Origin: Streptomyces sp. NBC_01264
Lineage (GTDB): Bacteria > Actinomycetota > Actinomycetes > Streptomycetales > Streptomycetaceae
Length of the DNA stretch: 63,221 nt
Direction of reading: 5' to 3'
Assembly (NCBI RefSeq): GCF_026340675.1
Contig: NZ_JAPEOX010000008.1
Span: forward strand, 1-63,221
In this document: one piece after another, positions 52,967 through 62,904 of the stretch
Numbering within the stretch: the first letter of the stretch is position 1
Layout: every line of letters begins with the position of its first letter
Program-made: the position numbers and the translations under genes
The notes under the pieces: model-generated
The model's database searches: none
What the model was told of the DNA's origin: nothing
Seen by the model: the letters and a program-made list of their open reading frames with translations, nothing else

Positions 52967-53845
52967 CTATTCTTCAGGGTCGGATTCCGAAGATTCGCCG
53001 TCTGGAAACTCGAATACTCCCGCATCTCGCAAGGCGGCATAGTGATTCCATTCAGTGGGATCGCCGCCACAGTTTTCAACTGTCATTGAATTAGTGATTG
53101 ACCCGCTGGCGGCTGAATGCACAACTCTTGCGATTGCGTCGCGGTAGCCCTTGCCGATAACCACATTGAGCCCCGGATCGTCAAAGAAAACCTTTTCGTC
53201 GTCATCCAGGCTGGCATAATATCTAAAAATAGCCCAATCGCCATGACCATTATCGACGCAGAAGGATTCGAGATAGAGATTGTGGCGCCAGGAGCGAATC
53301 GCATTCCAGGCCAGCATCTGCACCTTCTTGTCGTCATTCCATCCTGCCCACAATGCCTTCTGGCCATCGTACGATGTGGACAGGATGAAATTCCGCACCT
53401 CCGTGTCGGAGATGGTTCCTTCCGCGATTTCGTCCCCCGTGCATGCCAGCATGTGATAGTTCTTATCGGCTGACTGCCCAACATATCCCAAGACGCCATC
53501 GCACAGGTGGTGGCCGCGGCCGCGGTCTCGGCATCCGGGGATATCATTGCACAGCGGGAGCCTCTGAGCTGTATTATCTCCGATAAAAACTGATGCGAGG
53601 TCGTAATTCAGGGCAACCTGCCAAGCGGCTGCTCCCATTTCGGGTTCGAGTGTATAGAGGATGTAGTTGGGGATAGCCTTGCTGTAGGTGTCGACGACCT
53701 GCGCCTGCCCGGCGAGTGCGCGCATGGCGATCTCGAATGGACAAGCCATTCCCTTCGGGGCGTAAATGTGAACAGATACACCTTCGGGAAGGAAAGTATC
53801 GGCGGTCTCTGGGTCATCCGCATGCCCAATTATGAAAATTGACAT
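52967..53845 (-). CDS. unknown protein, possibly Stv-adhesin-like
   Basis: 292 residues from ATG with AGGAAGG upstream; the frame is open to 54163 but runs through the 74-bp palindrome, so the internal ATG is chosen. It begins MSIFIIGHADDPETADTFLP then EGVSVHIYAPKGMACPFEIA, and later has GCRDRGRGHHLCDGVLGYVG and NYHMLACTGDEI. The G-H ... P-E-G-x-x-V-x-x-Y ... H-x-C-x-G-V ... C-x-G order recalls the putative Stv adhesin domain found in polymorphic-toxin settings, but I hold this loosely. The acidic C-terminus ends SSESDPEE. No signal peptide. Codons are less GC-rich than the IS genes. Confidence 0.65.
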   Translation of the reverse strand: MSIFIIGHADDPETADTFLPEGVSVHIYAPKGMACPFEIAMRALAGQAQVVDTYSKAIPNYILYTLEPEMGAAAWQVALNYDLASVFIGDNTAQRLPLCNDIPGCRDRGRGHHLCDGVLGYVGQSADKNYHMLACTGDEIAEGTISDTEVRNFILSTSYDGQKALWAGWNDDKKVQMLAWNAIRSWRHNLYLESFCVDNGHGDWAIFRYYASLDDDEKVFFDDPGLNVVIGKGYRDAIARVVHSAASGSITNSMTVENCGGDPTEWNHYAALRDAGVFEFPDGESSESDPEE

Positions 53846-54029
53846 ATGGCCTTCCTGAATCAGGGATCTGGAAAATGGAGACACTGGCAAGCCAACTCCC
53901 AAGCGCTCCGCTCTCAGGGTTCCACAAGCCTCGTCCCAGTTACTTCCCTCCAGTCCAGCCGTTCGGGCGGCGTTGAGAAGTAAGCATTCAGAAGGTCGTG
54001 ATGGTCGCGTCCTCGGGGCAGGGTCAATA

Positions 54030-54103
54030 GGGGCTTTGGAGGAGTTACGCCCGAAGGGCGCCCCCGCGGGGGCGCCCTTCGGGCGTAACTCCTCCAAAGC
54101 CCC
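54030..54103. repeat. 74-bp perfect palindrome
   Basis: Two 37-base arms with no loop. The left arm starts GGGGCTTTGGAGGAGTTACG and reaches the centre through CCCGAAGGGCGCCCCCG at 54066; the right arm is its exact complement. It lies between the CocE-type gene and the unknown protein gene, both leftward. Confidence 0.95.
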
Positions 54104-54309
54104 GGATCGGGCCCTGTGACCTGGATGGCTACTGACGGTGACGATATCCTCAGCGCCCGTCAAGGTCAGGGTTGTCCGGATCGAGCTATCTGACGGTTCG
54201 GGAAGTTAGCTCCCACTTGGGCGAACTCACGCCGGTCGCGTCTTGAGCAGTCGTGACCACCCTGCCACCCCTTCTGGCGCCCTTCTGGCCGAGCGGCGGA
54301 GGCCGTGAT

Positions 54310-55977
54310 TCAGGTGGTGGGTGTGATGGGCAACATGATCCGGGTAGGGCGGGCGGCGTCGTGGAACACGGTCTGGCGGGCGGTGCGCATGGTGGTGGCC
54401 TGGTCGCGGCCGGTGTTGAGGTTGCGGTCCCAGCGGGGGAAGCTGCTGGAGGTGATGTGGACCCGCAGGCGGTGGCCGGCGCGGACGAGGGTGCTGGTGG
54501 ACCAGAGATCGATGTGGTGCTCGGCTGCTGTTCCCGGGGTGCCGTAGGTGCGGATGATCCCGTCGGTGATGTTGAGCGACTTCCCGTGGGTGTCGACGTC
54601 GCACAGGCGGGCGACCCAGTCGGTGGAGGGGGCGTCGGTTGCCGCGTGGAGGAGGAGGGTGATCCGACCGGTCACCTCCATGTCTTCCGCGAGGGGCTCG
54701 CTGGTGTAGACGAGGACGTCGGGGCGTGCTTCGATGTCCCGCTGGTCTCGCGGGCCGGCCGGGTAGCCGCTGGCCATGAGCTGGGCCCCGCCATGGGTGG
54801 GCACCGGGTCGGCGGGATCGTAGGTGTAGCGGGCGGTCTCCTCGTCGGGTCGTGGCCTGTGCTGCGACAGACCGCCTCCTGCGTGCAGGTAGAAGGGGGT
54901 TTCCACGCTCCGTGCCAAGGGCCAGCTGTCCTCGTCGCGCCAGCGGTTGGCGCCCATGACGAAGATCTTGACCGGTGCCCCGTCGTCGTTGCGGGGCGTG
55001 TCCGGCTTGAGCCAGCGGTCGAGCCAGTCGAGGCGCAGGGCGGCGAGCGAGGTCTTCAAGTCGAGGAAGGCTCCGCTGGCCGCGGTTCCGCAGTCGACCT
55101 CTCCCACGCTGCTGGCATAGTTGGTGGTGTGTTCCCAGGGTCCCATGACGAGTCTGGCTGGTCGCCCTGCCGCGGCCATCGCCGTGTAGTTGTCGAGGAC
55201 CCCTTGGCAGAAGACGTCGTACCAGCCTCCGATGTGCAGGCTGGGCAGGTGGATGTGCTGGTGCCGGCCGGCTACTCGAGTGTCTTTTGCTGTGTCCGGG
55301 GCGGTGCGGACGCGTTCGTGGCCCAGGTCGGGGACATGGTGGCGGGCGATGACGGGGGACGGGACAGCTGGCAGTTCCCAGTACCCGCGCTGGGCGAGAG
55401 CGTCGAGGTCGCCGACGAGCGCGCTGATCCGGGCCGTGCGTTGTGCGGGGTCGTCGGCATGCTCTCTGGCGAGGAAGTCGACTCCCTGCAGCAGGGACCA
55501 GTACAGGCCCAGTCCCAGTTCGGTGGCGCCGCCACGTGTCCACAGGCCGTCGTGCGGGTCGCACCAGGTAACGCTGGGAGTGAGGACCTTTAGCTCGGGC
55601 GGGCAGCTCGCGGCGGCCATCCATTGCGCGTTGCCGAGGTAGCTGCCGCCGAGCAGGCCGACCGATCCGCTGGATCCCGGCAAGCGTGCGGCCCAGCGCA
55701 CGGAGTCGTAACCGTCGGGTCCCTCGTGGGCCAGTGGGCACCACTCGCCCTCGGACTTGTTGCGTCCCCGGACGTCCTGCAGGACGACGATGTAGCCGTG
55801 CCGGGCCAGTCCAACCGGGTCGAGGACGGCGGGCAGAGCCTGTTTCCCGTATGGTGTGCGAGCCAGTAGTACCGGGAGAACGCCGCCATCGTGCGGGCGG
55901 TAGACGTCTGCGAACAGGACCGCGCCATCGCGCATCGCGGCGGGAAGGTCGAAATCGATTTCCACTCCAGCGGGCAC
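54310..55977 (-). CDS. CocE/NonD-family hydrolase (S15 / Xaa-Pro acylhydrolase type)
   Basis: 555 residues from GTG with GGGAGG upstream. An alpha/beta-hydrolase domain (residues 1-330) with LLARTPYGKQALPAVLDPVG, VLQDVRGRNKSEGEW and the nucleophile motif VGLLGGSYLGNAQ (G-G-S-Y-L-G). The C-terminal jelly-roll domain typical of the family includes ITLLLHAATDAPSTDWVARL, CDVDTHGKSLNITDGI and HRLRVHITSSSFPRWDRNLN. It hydrolyses an ester or amide of unknown identity. Co-directional with a SnoaL-like gene 63 bp upstream. Cytoplasmic by sequence. Confidence 0.88.
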   Translation of the reverse strand: MPAGVEIDFDLPAAMRDGAVLFADVYRPHDGGVLPVLLARTPYGKQALPAVLDPVGLARHGYIVVLQDVRGRNKSEGEWCPLAHEGPDGYDSVRWAARLPGSSGSVGLLGGSYLGNAQWMAAASCPPELKVLTPSVTWCDPHDGLWTRGGATELGLGLYWSLLQGVDFLAREHADDPAQRTARISALVGDLDALAQRGYWELPAVPSPVIARHHVPDLGHERVRTAPDTAKDTRVAGRHQHIHLPSLHIGGWYDVFCQGVLDNYTAMAAAGRPARLVMGPWEHTTNYASSVGEVDCGTAASGAFLDLKTSLAALRLDWLDRWLKPDTPRNDDGAPVKIFVMGANRWRDEDSWPLARSVETPFYLHAGGGLSQHRPRPDEETARYTYDPADPVPTHGGAQLMASGYPAGPRDQRDIEARPDVLVYTSEPLAEDMEVTGRITLLLHAATDAPSTDWVARLCDVDTHGKSLNITDGIIRTYGTPGTAAEHHIDLWSTSTLVRAGHRLRVHITSSSFPRWDRNLNTGRDQATTMRTARQTVFHDAARPTRIMLPITPTT

Positions 55978-56040
55978 GGGAATCCTCCCAGTCGTGTCGG
56001 ACAGCCTCAGGCAGCAGCAAGTGCGCGCACGTCAACGTCG

Positions 56041-56502
56041 TCATTGAGGGACAGGCCGGCGGTTCTCCTTGTCCACGAGACTCAGTTCCAAGGTGACGGT
56101 CTCGAAAATACCGCGCATGGCGGCCATGACAGCGTGATTGTGATAGCCGCGGGCATTGACGATTTGCCCGCCGTGAACGGTCAGGACGAGCACGTTGGCC
56201 GCTTGGAAACTCCGACCGGTAGCGACCACTCTACCGTCGTAGTCATACTCGGCGATGACAATGTCGGGGTTTCCTGTTTCGTGGACCCTGATATTAGTGG
56301 GCCGGAACTCCAGCACACCCCACGTTTCGCGGAGCATGTGGTGAATCGCCTCCCTGCCCTCCAAGGTGGCTGGCTCGGGCAGACAGAGAGGCCAGTGAAC
56401 GACGACGTCCTCCGCATACAGGCGACTGACGGTATCCCAATCCTGATCGCCGAGTGCTGCCAAAAGGTCTAGCGCGACGTCTCGGGGACTCTGGCCGGAC
56501 AT
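56041..56502 (-). CDS. SnoaL-like / NTF2-fold protein
   Basis: 153 residues, ATG preceded by GGAGG. The cone-like NTF2 fold is suggested by ALDLLAALGDQDWDTVSRLY, AEDVVVHWPLCLPEPATLEG, REAIHHMLRETWGVLEFRPT and AEYDYDGRVVATGRSF. The family includes polyketide cyclases, limonene-epoxide-hydrolase-like enzymes and small-molecule-binding proteins, so the reaction is undetermined. It probably forms a unit with the CocE-type hydrolase and, before damage, the alpha/beta hydrolase upstream. Confidence 0.82.
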   Translation of the reverse strand: MSGQSPRDVALDLLAALGDQDWDTVSRLYAEDVVVHWPLCLPEPATLEGREAIHHMLRETWGVLEFRPTNIRVHETGNPDIVIAEYDYDGRVVATGRSFQAANVLVLTVHGGQIVNARGYHNHAVMAAMRGIFETVTLELSLVDKENRRPVPQ

Positions 56503-56793
56503 GCGGACCTCCAGTTTCTGAAGTTTTCATGGGGTCTTTGGGCGGGTCTGCGGCCTCGGAGGCGGATCTCTGCCCTGCGAACGATCTATCCTCGTGCCAG
56601 CCTTCCGCGGTCGCCGCCATTCAAGTAAGCGAGTGCGCGAGTGCCCGGCGGTGATTCGAAACCACATCCGCGGCAAGCCAGGATACGGGGAAAGACCGCT
56701 CCATTTACCGCTCGGACATCTGGCAATGAGTCTCTCGAATCTCTCATGAAGTGGAGTCGGCCGTGACGGGCCGCCCCGGCCGGAAAAGGAGCA

Positions 56794-57510
56794 TCACCGG
56801 GTCACAGAGGGAATCGAGCCGTGCAGCAACTCGGTCAGCTCGGCGAAGGCCGTGCAGACTGCTTGCGGGTTCTCGACCCAGGGAAAATGGCTTCCGCCCT
56901 GGATCGTGCGCTTTAGCACGTGGGGCCGGTCGAAGGTCGCGTCGTCCTGCCACAGACTCTGGTCGACCACGTGGTCCTCGGAGCCGCTCACGATCAGCGT
57001 CGGCAGGCTGCTGCTCTCCGGCTTCCACCGGGCCTGGTAGGTCTCGTCGAAGTTGGCATCCGCCCAGGACACCGCTTCATGGCAGTAGGGAAGACCTTCC
57101 AGCAAGGCACGGCCCGCAGCCAGGCCGTCCTGAGTGAAGTTCCACTGCGCAGCGGTGAGGGTGAGTGCGCGCAGTGCCTCGTCATTCGGGTTTCGCCCGT
57201 AAGCGTCGGCTGCCTCCGCAAGACCTGGGAGGGGGGTGTGCCTCAGCCCACTGGGCGAAGACCGGGCGCCACCCGGCGTGCGGGGCGCTGCTGACCAGGG
57301 CCATCCCGGCAAGCCGCTCCTCCAGCTCGGGGACGGACAGCATGAACATCCCGCCGGTGGAGTGGCCAACCATGACCACCTCGTCCAGTTCCCGGGCCGC
57401 CTCGGCCAGCACGTCCGGCCACCGCCCGTACGGTTGCTCCGGCACCTGCGGCACTCCGCGGTTGGAGCCGTCTCCCGGTAGATGGGGTGCCGGTAAGAAC
57501 TTTGTCACCA
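56794..57510 (-). pseudogene. alpha/beta hydrolase, frameshifted and 5'-truncated
   Basis: The N-terminal piece (LDEVVMVGHSTGGMFMLSVP with nucleophile GHSTGG) is in one frame. It continues to PVFAQWAEAHPP and then shifts at a run of six C (minus strand, near 57230) to GLAEAADAYGRNPNDEALRA, LPTLIVSGSEDHVVDQSLWQ (acid) and IQGGSHFPWVENPQAVC (His). Tn3-type sequence cuts the start near 57510. With one base changed the catalytic triad would be continuous. Confidence 0.85.
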
Positions 57511-57610
57511 GCCGCAAACGACGGTGATCTTGCGAGGGCATCCCTCGTGCGGGTGAGCCTGGGGCCGTACGGCTGCGGTGTGTGAGCCCACGCGAGGACG
57601 ATCTACGAAC

Positions 57611-59502
57611 GTGGCCCGTACCCCGTTGGACTTGGATGAGCTGGTCGAGCACTGGACGCTGCTGAAGGACGAGCAGGTGCTTGTGTCCGGCAAGCGCGGT
57701 GCGACACGCCTTGGCTTTGCCGTGTTGCTGAAGTTCTACACCCAGTACGGCCGGTTTCCCCGGGGCCGGGCGGAGCTGTCTGGCGAGGCCGTGGAGTTCG
57801 TGGCTCGGCAGGTGCAGGTTCCCGCGTCGGAGTTGGGCTTCTACGAGTGGACGGGCCGTACGGTCGAGTACCACCGCGCGCAGATCCGGGGGCACCTCGG
57901 ATTCCGTGAGTGCAGCGTCGCGGATGCAGAGAAGCTGACGGCTCATCTGGCCGAGCACGTTGCGCACAAGGAACGCAGGCCCGAGCAAGTGCGGGTGGAG
58001 TTGCTGACGCGTTGCCGCGTCGAGAGCATCGAGCCGCCTACGCCGGCGCGGTGCGACCGGATCGTGGCGGCTGCCCTGCGGGCGGCCGAGGAAGCGCTGA
58101 CGGCACGGATCTCCTCGCGGCTGACCGCGGAGAGCGTTGAGCGGATTACTGCTCTGGCGGCCGGCGGCGCCGACCAGGACGACGAGGCCGGACCTGGCGA
58201 CGGAGCCATCGACGGCGAGGACGGGCCGCCCGTACTGGGGAAGATCAAGGAAGCGCCGGGCAACGTGAGCCTGGAGACGATGCTCACCGAGATCGACAAG
58301 CTCCTGGCGGTGCGGGCAGTCGGCCTGCCGCCGGATCTGTTCCTCGACGTGGCACCGAAGGTACTGGCCGGCTGGCGGGCTCGGGCCGCGGTGGAGTCGC
58401 CTTCCCATCTGCGGACGCACCCGCTGCCGCTGCGGGTGACGTTGCTGGCCGCACTCCTGCACGAACGCGAGCGGGAGATCACGGACACGCTGGTGGAGCT
58501 GCTGATCTCCACGGTGCACCGGATTGGGGCGCGGGCGGAGAAGAAGGTCACCGAGCAGCTGGTCAACGCGTTCAAGAAAGTGTCGGGCAAGGAGAACATC
58601 CTCTTCAAGCTCGCCGAGGCCTCGCTCGGCGCCCCGGAGGGCACGGTGCGGCAGGTCGTGTTCCCGGCGGTGTCCGGGGGCGAGGCAACGCTGCGGGAGC
58701 TGGTGCACGAGTTCAAGACCCGCGGGCCGGTCTACCGGCGTACGGTGCAGACCACGCTGAAGGCGTCGTACACCAATCACTACCGGCGCGGGCTGATCAA
58801 GCTGCTGGACGTGCTGGAGTTCCGCTCCTCCAACCACGCCCACAGGCCGGTGGTCGAGGCCCTGGCGCTGGTGGCCCGGTACGCGAGCGCCGGGAACACG
58901 ACGTACTACCCGCTGGGCGAGACGGTGCCGGTCCACAAGGCGATGGGAGGCGACTGGGCGGAGGTCGTGCACCGCACCGACAAGCGCGGCCGGCGCCGGG
59001 TGGTGCGCATGGTCTACGAGGTCGTCGCCTTCCAGGCTCTGCGCGATCAGCTCAAGTGCAAGGAGATCTGGGTGGTCGGCGCCGACAGGTGGCGCAACCC
59101 GGATGAGGACCTGCCGCAGGACTTCGAGGCCCGGAGGGCCGAGAACTACCGGGAGCTGCGCAAGCCGCTGGACGCCTCGGTGTTCATCGACGAGCTGCGC
59201 GGACAGATGACGGCCGAGCTGTCCCTGCTGAACGATCAGATGCCCAAGCTGTCCTGGCTGGACATCGCCGAGCGGAAGTCCGGGGCGATCCGGCTCACTG
59301 CGGCCGATGCCCAGCCCGAACCGCGCAACCTGCGCAGGATCAAGGCCGAGGTACAGAAGCGCTGGGGCATCGTGCCACTTGTCGACATGCTGAAGGAGGC
59401 GGTGTTGCGGACCGGCTGCCTGGACGCGGTCACCTCCGTCTCCGGCGGCGGCAGCCTCTCGGCGGAGGTGCTGGCCGAACGCTTGCTGCTGGTCATCGGA
59501 CC
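57611..59502 (+). pseudogene. Tn3-family transposase A, N-terminal two-thirds
   Basis: About 630 codons from GTG: VARTPLDLDELVEHWTLLKD, TRLGFAVLLKFYTQYGRFPR (DUF4158-type N-terminus), then the helical middle (ETMLTEIDKLLAVRAVGLPP, KVTEQLVNAFKKVSGKENIL) up to the DDE domain entrance. Full-length family members are near 1000 residues. The catalytic end is removed by IS3 at 59503. Confidence 0.88.
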
Positions 59503-59572
59503 TTGACCCCAGGTTTTGGACACCGGAGACACTTGGATCTTGATGGTCCAGGAGAACGGAGTCCCTGTGGGG

Positions 59573-59878
59573 ATGAAGCACTATCCCGCCGAGTTCAAGG
59601 CGGACGCGGTCGCGTTGTACCGGTCGAGGCCGGGAGCGACGATCAAGTCGGTCGCCGCTGATCTCGGGGTGAACACCGAGACGCTGAGGAACTGGATCCG
59701 GGCCGCCGACGGCCGCCGACCTGGCGCCCACTCCGCACCGCCGGCCGCCTCGCAGGCCGTCGGCGACGCCGTTCAGGCGGAGCTGGCCGCCGCCCGCAAG
59801 AGGATCCGCGAGCTCGAGGAAGAACGGGACATTCTCCGCAAGGCGGCCCGGTATTTCGCGACGGAGACGCGCTGGTGA
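59573..59878 (+). CDS. IS3-family transposase orfA
   Basis: 101 residues, start MKHYPAEFKADAVALYRSRP, HTH followed by a leucine zipper, same as 231-536. GTGA overlap with orfB. The upstream in-frame ATG at 59516 lies inside the terminal repeat region and is unlikely. Confidence 0.88.
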   Translation: MKHYPAEFKADAVALYRSRPGATIKSVAADLGVNTETLRNWIRAADGRRPGAHSAPPAASQAVGDAVQAELAAARKRIRELEEERDILRKAARYFATETRW

Positions 59879-60777
59879 ACCGCTACCAGTTCGTTGACGA
59901 TCACCAGCGCCGTCACGGCGTGAAGCGGCTCTGCGACATCCTCGGCCTGGCCCGGTCGAGCTTTTACTACTGGCGTCGCACCGCGGCCGCGAGAGCGGCC
60001 AGGCAGAGCGTCGAGGCCGGGCTCGCGGCCCGGATACGCAAGATCCACCAGGACTCCGACGGCACCTACGGAGCCCCCAGAATCACCGCGGAACTCCGCG
60101 ACGAGGAGGGTCCGGTGGTCAACCACAAGCGGGTCGCCAGGATCATGCGGACCATCGGGCTCGAGGGAGTCCGGTTGCGCCGCCGGCACCGCACCACCGT
60201 CGCGGACCAAGCCGCGTCGAAGGCACCGGACCTGATCGGACGCGACTTCACCGCAGCCGACGTCAACAGAAAATACGTCGGCGACATCACATACCTGCCG
60301 GTCAGCGGCGCGAAGCCGCTCTACCTCGCGACCGTCATCGACTTGTGCTCGCGCCGGCTGGCCGGGTGGGCGATCGCCGATCACATGCGAACCGAACTCG
60401 TCATCGACGCCCTGGCGGCAGCCGAGCGGACCCGTGGAAACCTGGCCGGAGCGATCATGCACACGGACCACGGATCCCAATATTCGAGCAGGGCCTTCGC
60501 TGAAATCTGCAGGTCAGCCGGGGTCCGGCAGAGCATGGGCGCGATCGGATCCAGCGCCGACAACGCAGCCGCAGAAAGCTTCAACGCCGCCTTCAAGAGG
60601 GAGACACTCAAAGGCCGCAAAGCCTGGTCGAGCGAGCGCGAGGCCAGGCTGGACGCGTTCCGCTGGCTGACCCGATACAACACCCGCCGCCGACACTCCC
60701 GCCTCGGCCACCGGTCCCCGATCGCCTACGAGAACGACCTCCAGCCAGCTGCAACTACCCTGACCCAAGCCGCATAG
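59875..60777 (+). CDS. IS3-family transposase orfB
   Basis: 300 residues. HTH_21-like N-terminus, then an rve/DDE integrase core: NRKYVGDITYLPVSGAK (Asp), AIMHTDHGSQYSSRAF (Asp) and DNAAAESFNAAFKRETLKGR (Glu), ending with RRRHSRLGHRSPIAYEND. Complete and apparently functional. Confidence 0.92.
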   Translation: MNRYQFVDDHQRRHGVKRLCDILGLARSSFYYWRRTAAARAARQSVEAGLAARIRKIHQDSDGTYGAPRITAELRDEEGPVVNHKRVARIMRTIGLEGVRLRRRHRTTVADQAASKAPDLIGRDFTAADVNRKYVGDITYLPVSGAKPLYLATVIDLCSRRLAGWAIADHMRTELVIDALAAAERTRGNLAGAIMHTDHGSQYSSRAFAEICRSAGVRQSMGAIGSSADNAAAESFNAAFKRETLKGRKAWSSEREARLDAFRWLTRYNTRRRHSRLGHRSPIAYENDLQPAATTLTQAA

Positions 60778-60802
60778 ACGTGTTCAAAATCCGGGGTCAA
60801 GG

Positions 60803-62479
60803 CCCCACCTCCTCGGCGACCTGCGTGAGCTGCTGTTTCAGGTTGTCCACGAACCCGTCGGCGGTACCGGGGATGCCCGCCTGCTCGCAGAACTCCGCCA
60901 CCTGGGACTTCGCTTGACCCCAGGGCAGCAGCATCATGGTCCAGTCGCCGAAGTCCTCGGCCCCGACCACCGCGATGTCCCCGCAACGCAGCTCTTCGAC
61001 GAGGTAGGTGAAGACCATCGCCTCGAAATGCCGGCGCACCAGCATCCCCGGCCGGTCCTTCGCATACACCGTCGTGCGCCACTGCTGCGAGGCGAACGAC
61101 AGGTCCAGGACCTTGGGCGGTACGGGATCCCCGTCGTCTGTCGCTGCCGCAGGGGCCCCGGGCGTGTCGGGAATGAGCTCGCGGGTCAGGTGCCGGTTGG
61201 CAACGGCGTGCTCCAGGGCATCCAGCACGCTGCGATCCCGGGAGGTGGGCACGAAGGTCAGGATCTGGGCCAGTTTGAACATCGTCGGCCGGTCAGGGCG
61301 GAAGAACCGCTCGACCAGAGGCGTCCAGTTCCCGCCCCGATACGCGGACAGGGCTTCGATCTCCGCCAGCTGGGCATCGAAGCCACCACTACCCTCCACC
61401 ACCTCGCGGACACGCTTCACGGCCAACGCCTCGTCCAGGCTCCCCTGCCCACTCAGACCGGCACGCTCGTCGGGACTGTGCTCCTTCAGCACCGTCAGCA
61501 CGTTCCTATAGGAGACCAGCAGCTGCTCGGTGGACGCTTTGTGACGCTGCTCCAGGTCTGCCAGCTCCTCCTGGGCCCGCTTGCCATGCCGCGCCATCCG
61601 CTTGGACAGCATCACCACGAACTCATCACGCACCCGAGCCCTGGCCTTCGCCACCACACACGCGAGCAGCGCGGTCCTGCGCGGCTCGCTGATGTCCAGC
61701 ATCTCGCCGACCGACAGCACCCGGGCCTGCTCCGCGAACGCACTGACCTTGGCGGCAGCGACCCCCTCCACCCACCTCGCAGCGTCACCGAAACCATCAA
61801 CGAGATCGACGCGCTCGCCGTGCTGCCGGAACCTGGACCACGTCGCCCGCCGTCCCGGCTCCTTGATCACATCGAAGGGGCTGCGACGCTCACCGTCCGG
61901 CACCACCAACAACCCCGCCAGACGGGGCCGGGCCGCATCCACCCGCTCGGCGATCCGGGCACAAATCTCACCCTCCACCCGCGTCCTGACCGAGGCCGCC
62001 ATCCGGTCCAGCGTCGAAAAGCCCGGCAGTTCCAGGCCCGCCCGCACAATCTCCTCCAGCGCGACGTTGACCAAGTCCACCACCGAGGCCCGCACCGGGG
62101 CAGCCTCCTCCATCGCGACAGCAGCGATCTTCCGCGCCAGGGCCGGGTCGTACCCCAAGCCCAGGTACTCCCGGATCCAGGAACGGTAGCGCTTCACCGT
62201 CCGCTCCTCAGCCACTGGCGAGACGTCCTCCGGCAGACCAGCCGCAGCACGCACACTGGCAACAACCAGATCCGGAACCTCATCCAGTCCTGGGAAGTAC
62301 CCCAGCCTTCCACAGGACTTCAGCAACACCAGCAGCGTAAGGAGCGACTCCGGACGGCCATGCGTCCGCTTCGCCGCCCACCCGACCTCAGCCTCATCCG
62401 GAATGAAGAACTGCGCCAGCTCACGGTCGGAGATGATCCGCTTGAACCGCGGATACGCCGTCCGCTCCACCGACGCCAC
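60803..62479 (-). pseudogene. Tn3-family transposase B, N-terminal part
   Basis: About 559 codons from GTG 62479 (open to 62557): VASVERTAYPRFKRIISDRE, GRPESLLTLLVLLKSCGRLG (DUF4158), YRSWIREYLGLGYDPALARK, up to WGQAKSQVAEFCEQAGIPGT, before the DDE domain. It is a different Tn3 lineage from gene A and is cut by the same IS3 on its 3' side. Confidence 0.87.
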
Positions 62480-62684
62480 AAACACACCGCCAATCACATG
62501 ATCAGCAACCACAATACCCGTGGTCCCCCACTGACGATCATCACGGACAATCATCAAGCGGCAGACACACGGCGCAGTCAGTTGTCACCCGACGTGTTCA
62601 AGTGGCCCGTTTCGCGCGTATCTCCTCCAGCCCCCAATAGCGCTCGTCCGTTCTTCCGGCAGGACGGTGACGGAGGTCGCCCGG

Positions 62685-62706
62685 GGGTCAGGGCTGATTC
62701 ATAGTC
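62685..62706. mobile_element. ISAs1-family end remnant
   Basis: TCAGGGCTGATTCATAGTCC, the inverse of the remnant at 47545-47566. No transposase coding remains. Confidence 0.5.
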
Positions 62707-62904
62707 CTGACCTCGATTCTTCACTTGCGGTGTGACGCTGGTCGGCTCGGTGGTTTGCCCGTAATGTCCTCTGCCGTTCGAGGATGGGCCGTCGCGTGAC
62801 GCTGCGGGGCGTCGGGTTCCACGGGCCCGAGGGTGCTGCGGGTCTTCTCCTCTGCGGTGTCGTTGGGGTGGTGGCTGTCCGTCAGGTGGGGGATGGGAGT
62901 TGGG
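62707..62904. other. non-coding debris before the final IS6 ends
   Basis: A short segment (62828-62860) resembles 1463-1490. No gene or RNA supported. Confidence 0.35.

Larger units (their letters stand above)
59503..60802 (+). mobile_element. IS3-family element, complete
   Basis: About 1.3 kb with ends CTTGACCCCAGGTTTTGGAC and ...AAAATCCGGGGTCAAG. It contains intact orfA and orfB and sits exactly between two truncated, convergent Tn3 transposases. Confidence 0.9.

Noticed and set aside
54030..54103. Telomere palindrome of a linear Streptomyces replicon
   Set aside because: It is internal, single, and lacks the multiple spaced palindromes of known Streptomyces ends; I keep it only as an unexplained palindrome.
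54227..56044. 605-codon minus-strand ORF overlapping the CocE-type gene
   Set aside because: Arg/Pro-rich translation typical of an alternative frame in high-GC DNA; the CocE frame has the domains and ribosome site.
57182..59731. Very long minus-strand ORF (849 codons) across the Tn3 and IS3 region
   Set aside because: It is the shadow of the Tn3 A transposase and IS3 orfA on the other strand, with Arg/Pro/Gly/His-rich composition and no domain. Only its last part, the alpha/beta hydrolase frame, is real.
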